Of a DNA stretch of 46,835 bases, positions 9,415-19,945 are shown in pieces (the first letter of the stretch is position 1; each line of letters begins with the position of its first letter). The notes below the pieces were generated by a model that was given only the letters and a program-made list of their open reading frames with translations, did no database searches and was not told where the DNA came from. The DNA comes from Pandoraea sp. (GTDB taxonomy: Bacteria > Pseudomonadota > Gammaproteobacteria > Burkholderiales > Burkholderiaceae). Position numbers and translations under genes: made by a program. The stretch lies in the NCBI GenBank assembly GCA_031291335.1, contig JARLJF010000132.1, positions 1-46,835 on the forward strand. Direction: 5' to 3'.

Positions 9415-9933
9415 ATGGCAAAGATGCAAGCGAAAGTTCAGGCTGACGAACGCGACGACGGCCTTCGCGAGAAGATGATCGCGGTCAACCGTGTCACGAA
9501 GGTTGTGAAGGGTGGCCGTATTCTCGGTTTTGCCGCGTTGACCGTGGTTGGTGACGGCGATGGCCGCATCGGCATGGGCAAGGGCAAGGCGAAGGAAGTC
9601 CCGGTTGCCGTTCAAAAGGCAATGGAACAAGCCCGCCGCAATATGTTCAAGGTGCCCCTGAAAAACGGCACCCTGCAACATAACGTTCTCGGCCAGCATG
9701 GCGCCTCGCGCGTCCTGATGTCGCCGGCGAAGGACGGTACCGGTGTTATCGCCGGTGGCCCGATGCGCGCGGTGTTCGAGGTGATGGGCGTGACCAACGT
9801 GGTGACGAAGAGCCTTGGCTCGACGAACCCGTACAACCTGGTCCGCGCCACGCTCGACGGCCTGAAGAAACAATCGACTCCTGCTGACATCGCCGCCAAG
9901 CGTGGCAAGTCGGTGGAAGAGATCCTCGGCTAA
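9415..9933 (+). CDS. rpsE: 30S ribosomal protein S5
   Basis: S5, 172 residues, controls decoding accuracy together with S4 and sits at the mRNA entry. The dsRBD-like N-terminal half carries [18 protein letters not shown] and [21 protein letters not shown]; the C-terminal half has [20 protein letters not shown]. Both are conserved. The ATG follows a modest AAGGATCC site. Confidence 0.98.
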   Translation: MAKMQAKVQADERDDGLREKMIAVNRVTKVVKGGRILGFAALTVVGDGDGRIGMGKGKAKEVPVAVQKAMEQARRNMFKVPLKNGTLQHNVLGQHGASRVLMSPAKDGTGVIAGGPMRAVFEVMGVTNVVTKSLGSTNPYNLVRATLDGLKKQSTPADIAAKRGKSVEEILG

Positions 9934-9944
9934 GGGTGATCAAT

Positions 9945-10127
9945 ATGTCGCAGCAAACTGTGAAAGTTAAGCTGGTCAAGAGCCTGATCGGTACGCGTGA
10001 AGAACACCGCGCGACCGTCAAGGGCCTGGGCCTGCGTCGCCTCAATTCGGTCAGCGAGTTGCAGGATACGCCCGCTGTGCGGGGCATGATCGGCAAGGTC
10101 TCGTACCTTGTGAAGATCGTCGACTGA
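9945..10127 (+). CDS. rpmD: 50S ribosomal protein L30
   Basis: A 60-residue L30. The start [17 protein letters not shown] at 9945 matches the family; an upstream ATC-near frame would add only MIN. The core [23 protein letters not shown] is the L30 signature. It sits in the usual place between rpsE and rplO. Confidence 0.96.
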   Translation: MSQQTVKVKLVKSLIGTREEHRATVKGLGLRRLNSVSELQDTPAVRGMIGKVSYLVKIVD

Positions 10128-10138
10128 GCGAGGGCAAA

Positions 10139-10573
10139 ATGGAATTGAATTCGATTAAGCCGGCAGAAGGCGCTAAACACGCCAAGCGCCGCGTTGGCCG
10201 TGGCATCGGTTCGGGTCTGGGTAAAACCGCCGGCCGTGGTCACAAGGGTCAGAAGTCGCGTTCGGGCGGCTTCCACAAGGTGGGCTTCGAAGGCGGTCAA
10301 ATGCCGCTGCAACGTCGTCTGCCGAAGCGTGGTTTCAAGTCGCTGACGCGTCGTTTCGTGGGTGAAGTTCGCCTGGCCGACCTGAACAACCTGCCGGTCG
10401 ACGAGATCGATCTGCTGGTTCTGAAGCAGGCTGGTCTGGTGAGCGAGCTGTCGCTTTCGGCCAAGATCATCGCCTCTGGCGAGATCACCCGCAAAGTCGT
10501 TGTGAAGGGTCTGGGCGTCACCAAGGGTGCGCTCACCGCCATTCAAGCGGCTGGCGGTTCGGTCGCAGAGTAA
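10139..10573 (+). CDS. rplO: 50S ribosomal protein L15
   Basis: L15, 144 residues, a late-assembling 50S protein with a long glycine/arginine-rich N-terminal extension. That extension is seen here as [20 protein letters not shown] and KGQKSRSGG. The globular C-terminal part ends in [17 protein letters not shown]. It directly precedes secY by 23 bases, as in the spc operon of most bacteria. Confidence 0.97.
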   Translation: MELNSIKPAEGAKHAKRRVGRGIGSGLGKTAGRGHKGQKSRSGGFHKVGFEGGQMPLQRRLPKRGFKSLTRRFVGEVRLADLNNLPVDEIDLLVLKQAGLVSELSLSAKIIASGEITRKVVVKGLGVTKGALTAIQAAGGSVAE

Positions 10574-10596
10574 GTTAGGACACCCCGGAGCCAGCA

Positions 10597-11934
10597 TTGG
10601 CCAAGTCTCCTAACCTCGCTAAGCCTGGTACGCAGGGCCCGAAGTATGCGGATCTGCGTCGGCGGCTGGTTTTCCTGCTGCTGGCGCTGATTGTCTACCG
10701 TATTGGTGCGCATATCCCGGTGCCGGGCATCGACCCCGATCAGCTGGCGCAGTTGTTCCAGCGTCAGTCTGGCGGGATCCTGGGCATGTTCAACATGTTC
10801 TCGGGCGGTGCGTTGTCGCGTTTCACGATCTTCGCGCTGGGGATCATGCCGTATATTTCGGCATCGATCATCATGCAGCTGTTGGCGATGGTATCGCCTC
10901 AGTTGGAAGCATTGCGTAAGGAAGGTCAGTCCGGACAGCGCAAGATTACACAGTACACCCGGTATTTCACGGTGGTACTCGCGCTCTTTCAGGCTGCGGC
11001 GATCGCGGTGACGTTGGAAAGCGAGCCGGGGCTCGTCGTCGATCCGGGCATGATGTTCCGCCTGACGACGGTGATCACGCTCGTGACCGGCACGATGTTC
11101 CTGATGTGGCTCGGTGAGCAGATCACTGAACGCGGCCTCGGTAACGGTATCTCGATCATCATCTTTGGTGGTATCGCGGCCGGTTTGCCGAATGCTGTGG
11201 GCGGTCTGTTCGAGCTCGTCGGTACTGGTTCGATTGGTCCGTTCTCGGCCATCGTGATCTGTGCCCTCGTGGTGCTCGTGACGTTCTTCGTCGTGTTCGT
11301 CGAACGTGGTCAGCGCAAGATCCTTGTGAATTACGCCAAACGTCAGGTCGGCAACAAGGTGTACGGCGGTCAGGCTTCGCACCTGCCGCTCAAGCTGAAC
11401 ATGGCAGGCGTGATTCCGCCGATCTTTGCATCGTCGATCATCCTGTTCCCGGCAACGATCGCGAATTGGTTTGGTGCGGGTGATAACGCGCGCTGGCTCA
11501 AGGATATTGCGGCGAAGTTGTCGCCGGGTCAGCCGATCTACGTGATGCTCTACGCACTGGCGATCGTGTTCTTCTGCTTCTTCTACACCGCTCTGGTGTT
11601 TAACAGCAAGGAGACCGCCGAGAACCTGAAGAAGAGCGGAGCGTTTGTCCCGGGGATTCGTCCGGGCGACCAGACGGCGCGGTATATCGACAAGATCCTG
11701 ACGCGCCTGACACTGGCCGGCGCAGCTTACGTCACCTTGGTGTGTTTGCTGCCTGAGTTTCTGGTGTTGCGTTGGAATGTCCCGTTCTACTTCGGTGGAA
11801 CCTCACTGCTGATTATCGTGGTGGTGACGATGGACTTCATGGCGCAAGTGCAGTCGTATGTGATGTCGCAACAATATGAGTCGCTGCTCCGTAAGGCGAA
11901 TTTCAAGGGCGGCAATAACATGACGCTTCGCTGA
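10597..11934 (+). CDS. secY: Protein translocase subunit SecY
   Basis: The channel subunit of the SecYEG translocon, an inner membrane protein of 445 residues with ten hydrophobic segments. The start is TTG at 10597 with GGAG at 10587-10590, giving [11 protein letters not shown]; there is no in-frame ATG nearby. Signatures: [29 protein letters not shown] (plug and TM2), [18 protein letters not shown] and the C-terminal [16 protein letters not shown]. The cytosolic C-terminus ends in [13 protein letters not shown]. Coupling with ribosomal genes is standard. The rare start codon may moderate expression relative to rplO. Confidence 0.98.
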   Translation: MAKSPNLAKPGTQGPKYADLRRRLVFLLLALIVYRIGAHIPVPGIDPDQLAQLFQRQSGGILGMFNMFSGGALSRFTIFALGIMPYISASIIMQLLAMVSPQLEALRKEGQSGQRKITQYTRYFTVVLALFQAAAIAVTLESEPGLVVDPGMMFRLTTVITLVTGTMFLMWLGEQITERGLGNGISIIIFGGIAAGLPNAVGGLFELVGTGSIGPFSAIVICALVVLVTFFVVFVERGQRKILVNYAKRQVGNKVYGGQASHLPLKLNMAGVIPPIFASSIILFPATIANWFGAGDNARWLKDIAAKLSPGQPIYVMLYALAIVFFCFFYTALVFNSKETAENLKKSGAFVPGIRPGDQTARYIDKILTRLTLAGAAYVTLVCLLPEFLVLRWNVPFYFGGTSLLIIVVVTMDFMAQVQSYVMSQQYESLLRKANFKGGNNMTLR

Positions 11935-11946
11935 TCAGCCTGGATC

Positions 11947-12165
11947 ATGTCGAAAGACGACGTTATTCAAATGCAGGGTGAGGTCCTTGAAAACCTCCCC
12001 AATGCCACCTTCCGGGTAAAGCTGGAAAATGGCCATGTAGTACTCGGACATATCTCCGGCAAGATGCGGATGCATTACATCCGCATCCTTCCTGGAGATA
12101 AGGTGACGGTAGAGTTGACGCCCTACGATCTGTCGCGTGCGCGGATCGTCTTCCGGGCGAAGTGA
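11947..12165 (+). CDS. infA: Translation initiation factor IF-1
   Basis: A 72-residue S1/OB-fold protein that blocks the A site during initiation. [24 protein letters not shown] (24 residues at the N-terminus) and [19 protein letters not shown] show the family clearly. It lies between secY and rpmJ, as in most beta-proteobacteria; these often carry a second infA elsewhere, so this may not be the only copy. Confidence 0.97.
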   Translation: MSKDDVIQMQGEVLENLPNATFRVKLENGHVVLGHISGKMRMHYIRILPGDKVTVELTPYDLSRARIVFRAK

Positions 12166-12184
12166 TTAGAGAGAGGGAATTGTC

Positions 12185-12301
12185 ATGAAAGTTTTGGCAT
12201 CTGTTAAGTGCATCTGCCGCAATTGCAAGTTTGTGAAGCGCAAAGGCGTGCTGCGCGTGATCTGCAGTTCGGATCCGCGCCACAAGCAACGTCAGGGCTA
12301 A
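12185..12301 (+). CDS. rpmJ: 50S ribosomal protein L36
   Basis: A 38-residue protein read from ATG at 12185 to TAA at 12299-12301. It has the zinc-ribbon of C-plus L36: Cys11, Cys14, Cys27 and His33, with the C-terminal HKQRQG. It begins [15 protein letters not shown]36 is the smallest large-subunit protein and stabilises 23S rRNA. Ribosome site GAGAGGGA precedes the ATG. It is the usual neighbour of infA and rpsM. Confidence 0.97.
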   Translation: MKVLASVKCICRNCKFVKRKGVLRVICSSDPRHKQRQG

Positions 12302-12336
12302 TCGGCCTTTAACGCTATTTAGTTGGGGAATTACGA

Positions 12337-12702
12337 ATGGCTCGTATCGCAGGGGTTAACATCCCGAACCACCAGCACACCGCTATCGGCCTGACGGCTA
12401 TTTACGGTGTCGGCCGCACGCGCGCTCGCCAGATTTGCGACGCCGCCGGTGTGCCGTTCTCGAAGAAGGTCAAAGACCTCGACGACGCTGATCTCGAAAA
12501 GCTGCGTGATCAAGTCGGTCAACTGACGGTCGAAGGCGACCTGCGCCGTGAAGTGACCATGAACATCAAGCGCCTGATGGATCTGGGCTGCTATCGTGGC
12601 ATGCGTCACCGCAAGGGCCTGCCGCTTCGCGGTCAGCGCACCCGTACCAATGCGCGTACCCGCAAGGGCCCGCGTAAGGCCGGCGTCTCGCTGAAGAAGT
12701 AA
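12337..12702 (+). CDS. rpsM: 30S ribosomal protein S13
   Basis: A 121-residue S13 in the 30S head, contacting the P-site tRNA and the 50S bridge B1. [20 protein letters not shown] at the N-terminus and [20 protein letters not shown] near the C-terminus are family hallmarks. It heads the alpha group rpsM-rpsK-rpsD-rpoA-rplQ. Spacing to rpsK is 18 bases. Confidence 0.98.
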   Translation: MARIAGVNIPNHQHTAIGLTAIYGVGRTRARQICDAAGVPFSKKVKDLDDADLEKLRDQVGQLTVEGDLRREVTMNIKRLMDLGCYRGMRHRKGLPLRGQRTRTNARTRKGPRKAGVSLKK

Positions 12703-12720
12703 CCAGAGGATAGGAAACTC

Positions 12721-13125
12721 ATGGCTAAGCAACAGAACAACGCCGCTTCGCAGCGCGTTCGCAAGAAGGTCAAGAAGAGCGTTGCAGAAGGCGTCGTGCA
12801 CGTCCACGCTTCGTTCAACAACACCATCATCACGATCACCGATCGTCAGGGCAATGCGCTGGCATGGGCGACTTCGGGTGGCCAGGGCTTCAAGGGTTCG
12901 CGTAAGTCGACCCCGTTCGCTGCCCAGGTTGCTGCTGAGTCGGCTGGCCGCGTGGCACTGGAATACGGCGTGAAGAACCTGGAAGTTCGCATCAAGGGCC
13001 CGGGCCCGGGTCGCGAATCCGCGGTTCGTGCGCTGAATGCGCTGGGTATCAAAATCACGGCCATCTCGGACGTGACGCCGGTCCCGCACAACGGCTGCCG
13101 CCCGCCGAAGCGTCGTCGTATCTAA
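12721..13125 (+). CDS. rpsK: 30S ribosomal protein S11
   Basis: S11, 134 residues, forms part of the mRNA exit platform. Conserved stretches: [40 protein letters not shown] and the C-terminus [23 protein letters not shown] lies before the ATG. A 150-base structured gap separates it from rpsD. Confidence 0.98.
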   Translation: MAKQQNNAASQRVRKKVKKSVAEGVVHVHASFNNTIITITDRQGNALAWATSGGQGFKGSRKSTPFAAQVAAESAGRVALEYGVKNLEVRIKGPGPGRESAVRALNALGIKITAISDVTPVPHNGCRPPKRRRI

Positions 13126-13143
13126 GACGCTTAAAAATCCTGC

Positions 13144-13223
13144 TATAATCGCGGGTTCGCGCACGGCCTTGGTCGTGCGCGTAGTAATTTCTAAGACCAC
13201 CGTCCGGTACATTGGTACCGGAC
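13144..13223 (+). promoter_or_regulatory. Structured rpsK-rpsD intergenic region with two hairpins
   Basis: A TATAAT at 13144-13149 gives a possible -10, but no good -35 is seen 17 bases upstream. Two stable palindromes follow: CGCGCACG (13158-13165) with CGTGCGCG (13174-13181), and GTCCGGTAC (13202-13210) with GTACCGGAC (13215-13223) around ATTG. The second resembles the palindrome before rplN. The position upstream of rpsD suggests a regulatory leader, since S4 is the alpha-operon regulator in E. coli; this is inference. Confidence 0.5.
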
Positions 13224-13275
13224 TTGCGTAGTGGACAAAGTTCGCTGCGTCAAATTTTGAGATAAAGGAACAACC

Positions 13276-13899
13276 GTGGCACGTTATATCGGCCCGAAGG
13301 CCAAACTCTCCCGCCGTGAAGGTACTGACCTCTTCCTGAAGAGCGCACGTCGCTCGCTCGCCGACAAGTGCAAGCTGGATAGCAAGCCGGGTCAGCATGG
13401 CCGCACCTCGGGTGCTCGTACGTCGGACTACGGCAACCAACTGCGCGAAAAGCAGAAGGTCAAGCGTATTTACGGCGTGCTCGAGCGTCAGTTCCGTCGT
13501 TATTTCGCGGAAGCCGACCGTCTCAAGGGCAACACGGGTGAAAACCTGCTGCAAGTGCTCGAGTCGCGCCTGGACAACGTCGTGTACCGCATGGGCTTTG
13601 GTTCGACGCGCGCTGAAGCGCGCCAGCTGGTCGGCCACAAGGCGATCGTGGTGAACGGTGTTGTTTCGAACATCCCGTCGATCAAGGTCAAGGCTGGTGA
13701 CGTGATCACCGTGCGCGAAAAGGCCAAGAAGCAAGTGCGTATTCAAGAATCGCTGTCGCTGGCTGAGCAAGTCGGTTTCCCGATCTGGGTTTCGGTTGAC
13801 GCCAAGAAGATGGAAGGCACTTTCAAGGCACTGCCGGAACGTAGCGATATCGCGGGCGACATCAACGAAAGCCTGATCGTCGAATTGTATTCGCGTTAA
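13276..13899 (+). CDS. rpsD: 30S ribosomal protein S4
   Basis: S4, 207 residues, initiates 30S assembly and controls fidelity with S5; it also represses the alpha operon in E. coli. The start is GTG at 13276 after AAAGGAA, giving [18 protein letters not shown]. The S4 RNA-binding domain is visible as [20 protein letters not shown] and [19 protein letters not shown] (about residues 95-135). The N-terminal domain has a single Cys, so no zinc ribbon. Confidence 0.98.
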   Translation: MARYIGPKAKLSRREGTDLFLKSARRSLADKCKLDSKPGQHGRTSGARTSDYGNQLREKQKVKRIYGVLERQFRRYFAEADRLKGNTGENLLQVLESRLDNVVYRMGFGSTRAEARQLVGHKAIVVNGVVSNIPSIKVKAGDVITVREKAKKQVRIQESLSLAEQVGFPIWVSVDAKKMEGTFKALPERSDIAGDINESLIVELYSR

Positions 13900-13910
13900 T
13901 CCGTATGCTG

Positions 13911-13931
13911 ACGCGCCTCACGGCGCGTTTT
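13911..13931 (+). terminator. Hairpin after rpsD
   Basis: ACGCGCC (13911-13917), loop TCAC and GGCGCGT (13922-13928) followed by TTT. It may be a weak terminator or attenuator that lowers rpoA relative to the ribosomal genes; the short T-run suggests only partial termination. Confidence 0.5.
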
Positions 13932-14001
13932 GCGTTCCGTGCAGGTTGTCACCCATCAGCCTTATCGGTGTAACGAGCCGAGGGTATTGAAAAGGAAACC
14001 T

Positions 14002-14979
14002 ATGCAAACCAGTTTGTTGAAGCCCAAGATCATCGCGGTTGAGCCGGTCGGTGAGCATCACGCCAAAGTCGTGATGGAACCGTTCGAACGTGGCTACGGC
14101 CACACCTTGGGCAACGCGCTTCGCCGCGTGCTGTTGTCGTCGATGGTGGGCTACGCGCCGACCGAAGTGACGATCGCCGGCGTTGTGCATGAATACTCCA
14201 CCATCGATGGTGTTCAGGAAGATGTTGTTAACTTCCTGTTGAACCTGAAGGGTGTCGTGTTCAAGCTGCATAACCGTGACGAAGTCACTGTTACGCTGCG
14301 CAAGGATGGTGAAGGTGTAGTGCGCGCTTCGGATATCGAAGTGCCGCATGATGTGGAACTGATCAACCCCGATCACGTGATCGCGCATCTGGCCAAGGGC
14401 GGCAAGCTCGATGTCCAGATCAAGATCGAAAAGGGTCGTGGTTATGTCCCGGGTAACGTGCGCCGTTATGGCGATGATTCGGCCAAGGTTATTGGTCGTA
14501 TCGTCCTCGACGCGTCGTTCTCGCCGGTCAAGCGTGTGAGCTATGCGGTCGAATCGGCCCGTGTGGAACAGCGTACGGACCTGGACAAGCTCGTGATGAA
14601 CATCGAAACCAACGGTGTTGTGTCGCCGGAAGAAGCGATCCGTCAATCGGCTCGCATCCTCGTCGACCAGCTGTCGGTGTTCGCTGCGCTGGAAGGCACG
14701 GAAGCCGCCAGCGAAGCGCCGTCGCGTGCGCCGCAGATCGATCCGATCCTGCTGCGTCCGGTGGACGATCTCGAGTTGACGGTGCGTTCGGCCAACTGCC
14801 TGAAGGCCGAAAACATCTACTACATCGGCGACCTGATCCAGCGTACCGAGAACGAATTGCTCAAGACCCCGAATCTGGGTCGCAAGTCGCTCAACGAGAT
14901 CAAGGAAGTGCTTGCCTCGCGTGGCCTCACGCTGGGCATGAAGCTCGAAAACTGGCCGCCGGCTGGTCTCGAGAAGTAA
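14002..14979 (+). CDS. rpoA: DNA-directed RNA polymerase subunit alpha
   Basis: The alpha subunit, 325 residues, nucleates RNA polymerase assembly and contacts UP elements and activators. [20 protein letters not shown] is the family start, with AAAAGGAAA upstream; the open frame to 13930 has no similarity. The N-terminal dimer domain includes [19 protein letters not shown]. After a linker, the C-terminal domain has [21 protein letters not shown], carrying the Arg equivalent to E. coli R265 that binds DNA. Confidence 0.98.
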   Translation: MQTSLLKPKIIAVEPVGEHHAKVVMEPFERGYGHTLGNALRRVLLSSMVGYAPTEVTIAGVVHEYSTIDGVQEDVVNFLLNLKGVVFKLHNRDEVTVTLRKDGEGVVRASDIEVPHDVELINPDHVIAHLAKGGKLDVQIKIEKGRGYVPGNVRRYGDDSAKVIGRIVLDASFSPVKRVSYAVESARVEQRTDLDKLVMNIETNGVVSPEEAIRQSARILVDQLSVFAALEGTEAASEAPSRAPQIDPILLRPVDDLELTVRSANCLKAENIYYIGDLIQRTENELLKTPNLGRKSLNEIKEVLASRGLTLGMKLENWPPAGLEK

Positions 14980-14988
14980 AGTGTAATG

Positions 14989-15014
14989 ACATGGCCGCCT
15001 TCGGGTGGCCATGT
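14989..15014 (+). other. UUCG-capped hairpin between rpoA and rplQ
   Basis: An 11-bp stem (14989-14999 with 15004-15014, one G-U pair) is closed by a C(UUCG)G tetraloop, an exceptionally stable RNA loop. No T-run follows beyond TTGC, so it is probably an mRNA stability, processing or pausing element rather than a full terminator. A second small palindrome, TCGGAA-TG-TTCCGA, is at 15035-15048. Confidence 0.55.
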
Positions 15015-15134
15015 TGCTACGTTAGTGCGGCGCGTCGGAATGTTCCGATACGGCCGATAGCGAAGGTACCGGCCCGCGGTGTTTGCCACCGATAGAAGAG
15101 CTAGGTCGAAAACTCTGTTCAAAGGAAAGTTGAA

Positions 15135-15527
15135 ATGCGTCACCGTCATGGTTTGCGTAAACTGAACCGTACCAGCAGCCACCGTCTGGCTATGCTGCGT
15201 AACATGTCGAACTCGTTGATCCAGCACGAAGCGATCAAGACCACGCTGCCGAAGGCCAAGGAACTGCGTAAGGTTGTCGAGCCCCTCATCACGCTGGGTA
15301 AGAAGGACTCGGTTGCCAACCGTCGTCTGGCGTTCAACCGCCTGCGCGACCGTGAAATGGTCACCAAGCTGTTCAACGAACTCGGCCCGCGTTTTGCCAA
15401 CCGTCCGGGCGGCTACCTGCGCATCCTGAAGATGGGTTTCCGCGTGGGCGATAACGCACCGATGGCTTTCGTCGAACTGCTGGACCGTCCGGAAGTCGAC
15501 ACGGAAGCGCCGGAAGTCGCTGAGTAA
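15135..15527 (+). CDS. rplQ: 50S ribosomal protein L17
   Basis: L17, 130 residues, lies near the exit tunnel. [20 protein letters not shown] is a very conserved N-terminus, followed by [29 protein letters not shown] precedes the ATG. Last gene of the alpha group, followed by a strong terminator. Confidence 0.98.
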   Translation: MRHRHGLRKLNRTSSHRLAMLRNMSNSLIQHEAIKTTLPKAKELRKVVEPLITLGKKDSVANRRLAFNRLRDREMVTKLFNELGPRFANRPGGYLRILKMGFRVGDNAPMAFVELLDRPEVDTEAPEVAE

Positions 15528-15571
15528 GCGATTCGCGCAACGGTCTTTTCAAGATCGTCAGCCGTAAGAAG

Positions 15572-15599
15572 AAGCCAGGTCACTGACCTGGCTTTTTTT
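15572..15599 (+). terminator. Strong intrinsic terminator after rplQ
   Basis: AAGCCAGGT pairs with ACCTGGCTT around a CACTG loop, followed by an unbroken run of T. It ends the ribosomal super-cluster. The 122 bases from here to cutA show no further clear signal. Confidence 0.93.
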
Positions 15600-15721
15600 G
15601 TTTTGAGGTGTTGTCCGAAGCCGTGTCCGCATCTGTCTGGAAATGTAGAGCGCATAGCGCGCGTTTCATGACGCCGGTGTACAGTGAACAATCTTCACGC
15701 TCGAACGGTCTACCGCACATC

Positions 15722-16054
15722 ATGGATGCTCTTCTTATCGTCATGACAACGTTTCCCGACGAGGCCAGCGCTGACGCCGCGATCGACGGCATGCTTGCCG
15801 AGCGGTTAGCGGCGTGTGTGCAGCAAATGGCGCCGGCGCGGTCGAGCTATCGCTGGCAAGGCAAGCGGGAGACGAGTGTGGAAGTGCCACTTATGATCAA
15901 GACGACTGCCGCACGCTATGGCGCGCTTGAGCAGTACATCAAAGAACATCATCCTTACGACGTACCCGAGATCGTTGCATGGCCCGCTACCGCGGCGTTG
16001 CCAGCCTATGCACGCTGGGTCGAAGATGAGACGCGGGGGAAGCTGCATGTCTGA
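15722..16054 (+). CDS. cutA: Divalent-cation tolerance protein CutA
   Basis: A 110-residue CutA1-family protein, a trimeric ferredoxin-like fold linked in E. coli to copper tolerance, though its real role is unsettled. Family features: the ERLAACVQQM segment with its conserved Cys, the SYRWQGKRETSVEVPLMIKT strand region and HPYDVPEIVAW. The start at 15722 matches the family length; the frame is open upstream without similarity. It overlaps dsbD by 8 bases, as cutA-dsbD pairs do in gamma- and beta-proteobacteria. Confidence 0.93.
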   Translation: MDALLIVMTTFPDEASADAAIDGMLAERLAACVQQMAPARSSYRWQGKRETSVEVPLMIKTTAARYGALEQYIKEHHPYDVPEIVAWPATAALPAYARWVEDETRGKLHV

Positions 16055-18035
16055 TGTGACGACGATGGTAGGGCTGCTGATCGCGAAAGCCGACGGCGAT
16101 GGACGGGTGTTGCCAAGAAATCGCGTGCTGCGACTCTGGGCGTTTGCGTGGCTGATCGTGGTCGTGATGCTTACGCTGGGCGCGGGGCGTGCACATGCCG
16201 CCGATGATTTTCTTGATCCGGATGTCGCCTTCAAGGTGTCGGAGACGGAGCAGGCTGGCGCAGTGCTGCTGCATTTCGAGGTGGCGAAGGGCTATTACCT
16301 TTACCGCGAGCGATTTGCCTTCGCGGCGGACAACCCCGCCGTCATGCTCGGCACGCCGACGTTTCCGAAGGGCGAGGTCAAGCACGATGAGACCTTCGGC
16401 AAGGACATGGAGGTGTACCACGAGCCGATCGATGTCCGCATTCCTGTCAGTCAGGCGAGCGGCCCGTTCACACTGACGGTGACCATGCAGGGCTGCGCAG
16501 ACAAGGGATTGTGCTATCCGCCAATGGACAAGCCGCTGAAGATTTCAGCGGCTGCGGTTGGCGGCTCGGCGGGAGGCGGTTCAAGCGCGACGTCTACGCC
16601 GGGGCCGGCCACGCAGGCATTGCTTGGTGGTAGCCCGCAAGCGTCGAATGGTTCGCCGGCCGCTGGCGCGGTACTGGCGGCGCCGTCAGCCAGCACGGCA
16701 GGTGGATGGTTGTCGGCTCGCGAAGACTACAGCGAGGCGGAGCGCATTCTCTCCGGCGGTAGCTTCGCGCTGGCATTGGGGATCTTCTTTGTGCTCGGCA
16801 TCGGACTGGCTTTTACGCCGTGTGTACTGCCGATGGTGCCGATTCTTCTGTCGATCGTTGCGGGGCAGGAGGCGAGCCGCGGTAAAGCCATCCGTCTGGC
16901 CGTCGCCTACGTGCTCGGTATGGCGGTGGTGAATACCGTCATTGGCGTGGCAGCCGGATTGTTGGGGCAAGGTCTCATCGCGTTTCTGCAGGCACCTTGG
17001 GTACTGGCGTTGTTCGCGTTGCTGATGGTGGTCCTGTCGCTGTCGATGTTCGGGATGTATGAGATCCAGTTGCCGTCGGCATTGCGAGCCCGAATCGATG
17101 ATGCCGCGCGCAAGCAGAAGTCGGGGCAGTGGATCGGTGCGGCCATGATGGGTGTGCTGTCCGGGCTGATCGTGAGCCCGTGTGTGACCGCCCCGCTGGC
17201 GGCCGCGCTCGCGTTCATTGCGAAGACTGGGGATGCGGTCTTCGGAGGTGCGACGCTTTTCGCATTGTCATTGGGGATGGGGTTGCCGCTTGTGATCCTC
17301 GCCGGCGGTGGCGGTGCCTTACTGCCGCGTGCTGGGGCCTGGATGGATGGCGTGAAGCGTTTCTTTGGCTTCCTGCTGCTTGGCGTCGCCCTGTGGATTG
17401 TGCGACCGTTGCTGCCCACGCCGGTGCTGCTGCTGGGATGGGGTGTCCTGCTGCTCGTGGCGGCTACGTTCATGCGGGTCTTCGATAACCTGCCCGAAGG
17501 CGTTAGTGGTGCGCGACGTCTTCTTAAGGGCCTTGGCGTCGCCGTCGCCCTTCTGGGGGCCGTGGCCCTGGTGGGTGCCGCAGCGGGGGCACGCGATCCG
17601 CTTGCACCGCTGGCCGGGTTGACGACGGCGGCTTCCGGGAATGCCAGTGCGAGTGCCGCAGCGGCCGAGGGCGTCAAGTTCCAGCGCGTTCGCAGCGTTA
17701 CGGAACTCGATCAGGTTGTGGCGACGGCAGGACGTCCGGTGATGTTCGATTTCTATGCCGACTGGTGTATCAGTTGCAAGGAGATGGAGCGTTTCGTCTT
17801 CACGGATCCAAAGGTGAAAGCGCGTCTTGATCAGATGGTGCTTGTGCAGGCGGACGTCACTGCCAACAACGCCGACGATCAGGCGCTGCTCAAGCGCTTC
17901 TCGTTGTTCGGGCCGCCGGGCATCATCTTCTTTGATGGCAGTGGCAAGGAAGTGGCTGGCACGCGCGTGATCGGTGCGCAGTCTGCAGATCAGTTCCTAC
18001 GCAGCCTCGCTAAGGCATACGGTCCAGCGGTTTGA
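16047..18035 (+). CDS. dsbD: Thiol:disulfide interchange protein DsbD
   Basis: An inner membrane protein of 662 residues that passes electrons from cytoplasmic thioredoxin to periplasmic DsbC, DsbG and CcmG-like partners. A signal segment ends near AHA (about residue 51). The periplasmic alpha domain has Cys150 and Cys156 in GCADKGLCYPP. The eight-helix beta domain has Cys259 in TPCVLPMVP and Cys379 in SPCVTAP. The C-terminal thioredoxin-like gamma domain has Cys574 and Cys577 in WCISC. All six redox cysteines are present. The start overlaps the end of cutA. The N-terminal leader is somewhat longer than usual, so a start at the ATG of MVGLL (16065) is possible. Confidence 0.95.
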   Translation: MSDVTTMVGLLIAKADGDGRVLPRNRVLRLWAFAWLIVVVMLTLGAGRAHAADDFLDPDVAFKVSETEQAGAVLLHFEVAKGYYLYRERFAFAADNPAVMLGTPTFPKGEVKHDETFGKDMEVYHEPIDVRIPVSQASGPFTLTVTMQGCADKGLCYPPMDKPLKISAAAVGGSAGGGSSATSTPGPATQALLGGSPQASNGSPAAGAVLAAPSASTAGGWLSAREDYSEAERILSGGSFALALGIFFVLGIGLAFTPCVLPMVPILLSIVAGQEASRGKAIRLAVAYVLGMAVVNTVIGVAAGLLGQGLIAFLQAPWVLALFALLMVVLSLSMFGMYEIQLPSALRARIDDAARKQKSGQWIGAAMMGVLSGLIVSPCVTAPLAAALAFIAKTGDAVFGGATLFALSLGMGLPLVILAGGGGALLPRAGAWMDGVKRFFGFLLLGVALWIVRPLLPTPVLLLGWGVLLLVAATFMRVFDNLPEGVSGARRLLKGLGVAVALLGAVALVGAAAGARDPLAPLAGLTTAASGNASASAAAAEGVKFQRVRSVTELDQVVATAGRPVMFDFYADWCISCKEMERFVFTDPKVKARLDQMVLVQADVTANNADDQALLKRFSLFGPPGIIFFDGSGKEVAGTRVIGAQSADQFLRSLAKAYGPAV

Positions 18036-18049
18036 GTTGTTAAGATTCT

Positions 18050-18104
18050 GAGCCGCCGAGCCGCCGAGCCGCCGAGCCACTGAGTCAACGAGTCAACGAG
18101 CCGC
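18050..18104. repeat. Degenerate 8-bp tandem repeat after dsbD
   Basis: About seven copies of an 8-base unit with the pattern GAGCCGCC, drifting to GAGCCACT and GAGTCAAC and back to GAGCCGCA. It is noncoding and lies in the 309-base dsbD-hemB gap, which otherwise holds only the terminator at 18207-18240. It looks like slippage-derived sequence; no function is evident. Confidence 0.7.
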
Positions 18105-18206
18105 AGGTTTCTGGAATTACCGAGCCGGCGAGTCCGTGGACCTCGACCAAAGGGTCAGTCCGCAGAGCCAGCGGATAGAAACGATGCTTGGGCCCGCGCT
18201 CAACGC

Positions 18207-18240
18207 AAAACGGCCAACTCGATATCGAGTTGGCCGTTTT
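18207..18240. terminator. Bidirectional terminator between dsbD and hemB
   Basis: A perfect 34-base palindrome: AAAACGGCCAACTCGA and its complement centred on GATATC, with A-run on one side and T-run on the other. It serves the plus-strand dsbD transcript. It may also end the minus-strand hemB transcript, whose stop is at 18345. Confidence 0.92.
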
Positions 18241-18344
18241 CATTTCTGCAAGGAGGACATGGCTAGCGGACACTTCGGCAGTCAGGACCTCCCGGCTTAA
18301 GCGTATCCGCCGGCAAATCCCACCGTTCGTGTTCCGCTCCGCGC

Positions 18345-19630
<1,286 letters not shown>

Positions 19631-19945
19631 ATGTGCGCGCGAATCGGCACGGCAATGCCGCTGCCAGCCCCGCGCTGCGGCTGATTCGATAGACCTCATC
19701 CATTCGGCTGAGGGCACGTCACGCCGTCTCTCGCGCCTGCCAATTTCACGTTGACCTCACGAAGCGCCGCGCGGCTTGCCGCGACGATTTGTCGCGCCCG
19801 CTACGCATGCCAGCCGTCTACCTTAGCAGTTTGACGGGAGGCTGTGCCCTCGCTTGAGACACGGCATCATTTCGCGGTGCCGAATGCTGACAATTGGCGA
19901 ATGGGAAGCCCGCGAGCCGCCCATTCGTGAAGGATCAGGCCACGC

